DNA of 64,000 nucleotides from Phycisphaerae bacterium. Its GTDB lineage: Bacteria > Planctomycetota > Phycisphaerae > Phycisphaerales > UBA1924. Location of the stretch: NCBI GenBank assembly GCA_014192545.1, contig BJHL01000002.1, forward strand, positions 636,863 through 700,862. Direction: 5' to 3'. Under the pieces are notes generated by a model. That model made no database searches. It was not told the DNA's origin and was given only the letters and a program-made list of their open reading frames with translations. Position 1 is the first letter of the stretch, and each line of letters opens with the position of its first letter. This document shows, one piece after another, positions 62,851 to 64,000 of this stretch. The position numbers and the translations under genes were made by a program.

Positions 62851-64000
62851 TCAGACGCGCGCTGGCCGCATGACAGGCTCGACGATCGAGTTCGCCTGGG
62901 CCATCGCGGCGTAGTCCTGCATCGCCGCCACGCCCCAGCCGCGTTCGCGGATGGCTTCGATCGCTCTTGCCGCAGCGACAGCAGCAGTTGCGGTTGAGAT
63001 CAGCGGGATGTTGAGCCGAACGCTGGTAGCGCGGATGCGGCCTTCGTCGGTCTGCCATCCCGTGCGCGTGGGCGTATTGATGATCATGCTGATTTGGCTG
63101 TTGTGCATGAGGTCGAGCACGTTGGGACGCGCACCGGCCGCGATCTTCTGCAAGAGCGAGACGGGCACGCCGTTGTCGATAAGGTACCCGCCCGTGCCGC
63201 TCGTCGCGTAGATCGTGAAGCCCTGCTTGTGCAGCGTGCGAACAGCCTCGAGCGCGGTGGCGCGGTCTTGCTCGCGCACGCTGACGAAAACGCCGCCCTT
63301 TTTCGGATCGGTCGGCAGCGGGTTGTTCGCGGCCATTTGGCTCTTGGCGAAAGCAACGGGCAGATCGCGGTCGATGCCCATGACTTCACCCGTGCTGCGC
63401 ATCTCGGGCCCAAGTACCACGTCGACGCCTGGGAACTTGCTGAAGGGGAAGACACTTTCTTTGATGGCGTAGTAGCTTTGCGGCTTGAAACTACCAAGTT
63501 TGCTCGCAGGCAGCAATTCAGGCAGCTTCTTGCCCATCATCGCTTTCGCCGCGATTGCTGGCCAGGGCGTGTGCGTGGCCTTGCCGACGAACGGCACCGT
63601 GCGTGACGCACGCGGATTGACTTCAAGCACGAAGATGTCATCGCCCTTGACTGCGAGTTGCAGATTCATGAGCCCGCAGACGCGCAGCTCTTTGGCCATT
63701 GCTTTGCCAAGTTCTTCAACGCGGGCGAGGATTGCGGGCGAGAGTGATGCGGGCGGGAGCGAACAGGCGCTGTCGCCACTGTGGATACCGGCTTGCTCGA
63801 TTTGTTCCATGATGCCGGCGATGACGGCGGTGCCTTCAGTCGCGCGGCCGTCGGAAGCGCTTGCGTTACTGAAATCAGCGACGACGTCAACATCAAGCTC
63901 GGTTGCACCGTCGAGGAACTTATCGATGAGCACCGGCGCGTCGTCGAGACCTGCTGCGACAAGGGCTGTGGTCATGAAGTGTCGCAGCGCGGCTTCATCG
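62851..64000 (-). CDS. carB: Carbamoyl-phosphate synthase large subunit, C-terminal part (cut by window edge)
   Basis: The visible 383 residues cover the end of the second ATP-grasp half and the allosteric domain. Diagnostic: VLIDKFLDGATELDVDVVAD, QIEQAGIHSGDSACSLPP, FVLEVNPRASRTVPFVGKATHTPWPAIAAK, GPEMRSTGEVMGIDRDL, and the MGS domain with TLHKQGFTIYATSGTGGYL. Makes carbamoyl phosphate for pyrimidines and arginine with CarA. The gene runs off the window at base 64000; about two thirds of the protein is missing. Confidence 0.96.
   Translation of the reverse strand, partial: DEAALRHFMTTALVAAGLDDAPVLIDKFLDGATELDVDVVADFSNASASDGRATEGTAVIAGIMEQIEQAGIHSGDSACSLPPASLSPAILARVEELGKAMAKELRVCGLMNLQLAVKGDDIFVLEVNPRASRTVPFVGKATHTPWPAIAAKAMMGKKLPELLPASKLGSFKPQSYYAIKESVFPFSKFPGVDVVLGPEMRSTGEVMGIDRDLPVAFAKSQMAANNPLPTDPKKGGVFVSVREQDRATALEAVRTLHKQGFTIYATSGTGGYLIDNGVPVSLLQKIAAGARPNVLDLMHNSQISMIINTPTRTGWQTDEGRIRATSVRLNIPLISTATAAVAAARAIEAIRERGWGVAAMQDYAAMAQANSIVEPVMRPARV

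Overview
The window is a GC-rich chromosome segment from a planctomycete, most likely of the class Phycisphaerae. This assignment is an inference from gene content. Four exported proteins end in paired Cys-containing GC-type dockerin repeats with the core FPEDQDVIDFFNVLAGG. There is a prepilin-like exported protein of the type expanded in planctomycetes, an ECF sigma factor overlapping a Ser/Thr kinase gene, and two GroELs. No rRNA, tRNA, CRISPR array or prophage was recognised by eye. The first and last genes (Ser/Thr kinase, carB) are cut by the window edges.

Layout. 1-13.7 kb: kinase/ECF sigma pair, kelch-dockerin secreted protein, DinB-like protein, acyl-CoA ligase, SPOR lipoprotein, Cys-rich membrane protein, SUI1 factor, an AT-richer dockerin lipoprotein pair, a pseudopilin, an RRM-glycine RNA-binding protein and a HEAT-like exported protein. 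13.7-21.8 kb: a minus-strand stress and chaperone supercluster (groEL2, small protein, groES, four-helix-bundle cassette, groEL1, GxxExxY cassette, dnaJ, grpE, fmdB, acpS). 22-30 kb: three GC-dockerin secreted proteins, RNHCP protein, frr, NapH-like Fe-S membrane protein with TPRs. 30-36 kb: serine dehydratase, dicarboxylate-type symporter, asparagine synthetase and a PilZ-J-domain fusion. 36-41 kb: RND efflux pair. 41-45.5 kb: YbhN-like protein, glycosyltransferase, then a nucleoside salvage group (tdk, udk, nucleoside transporter). 45.5-53 kb: ureohydrolase, tilS and an arginine succinyltransferase-type set (aminotransferase, astA, astD). 53-64 kb: secreted beta-rich protein, HTH-receiver regulator, exported HEAT protein with a receiver-like module, TolB-like protein, Sua5, small membrane proteins, a PD-(D/E)XK-like candidate and carB.

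The most unusual content lies between genes. (1) Two single-gene cassettes of about 470 bp, each bounded by a near-perfect inverted repeat of 26-29 nt, sit inside the chaperone cluster on either side of groEL1. (2) Arrays of 7-8 nt tandem repeats abut stop codons in sense orientation at several loci; in one case the array supplies the stop codon itself. Because the unit length is not a multiple of three, most arrays place stops in all three frames. (3) A 36-nt REP-like hairpin occurs four times with compensatory base changes, three times only 6-7 nt behind a stop codon. (4) An empty inverted-repeat pair lies between the aminotransferase gene and astA.

Start codons were chosen by eye from ribosome-binding sites and family boundaries. 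Several genes use GTG or TTG starts, and those entries say so.
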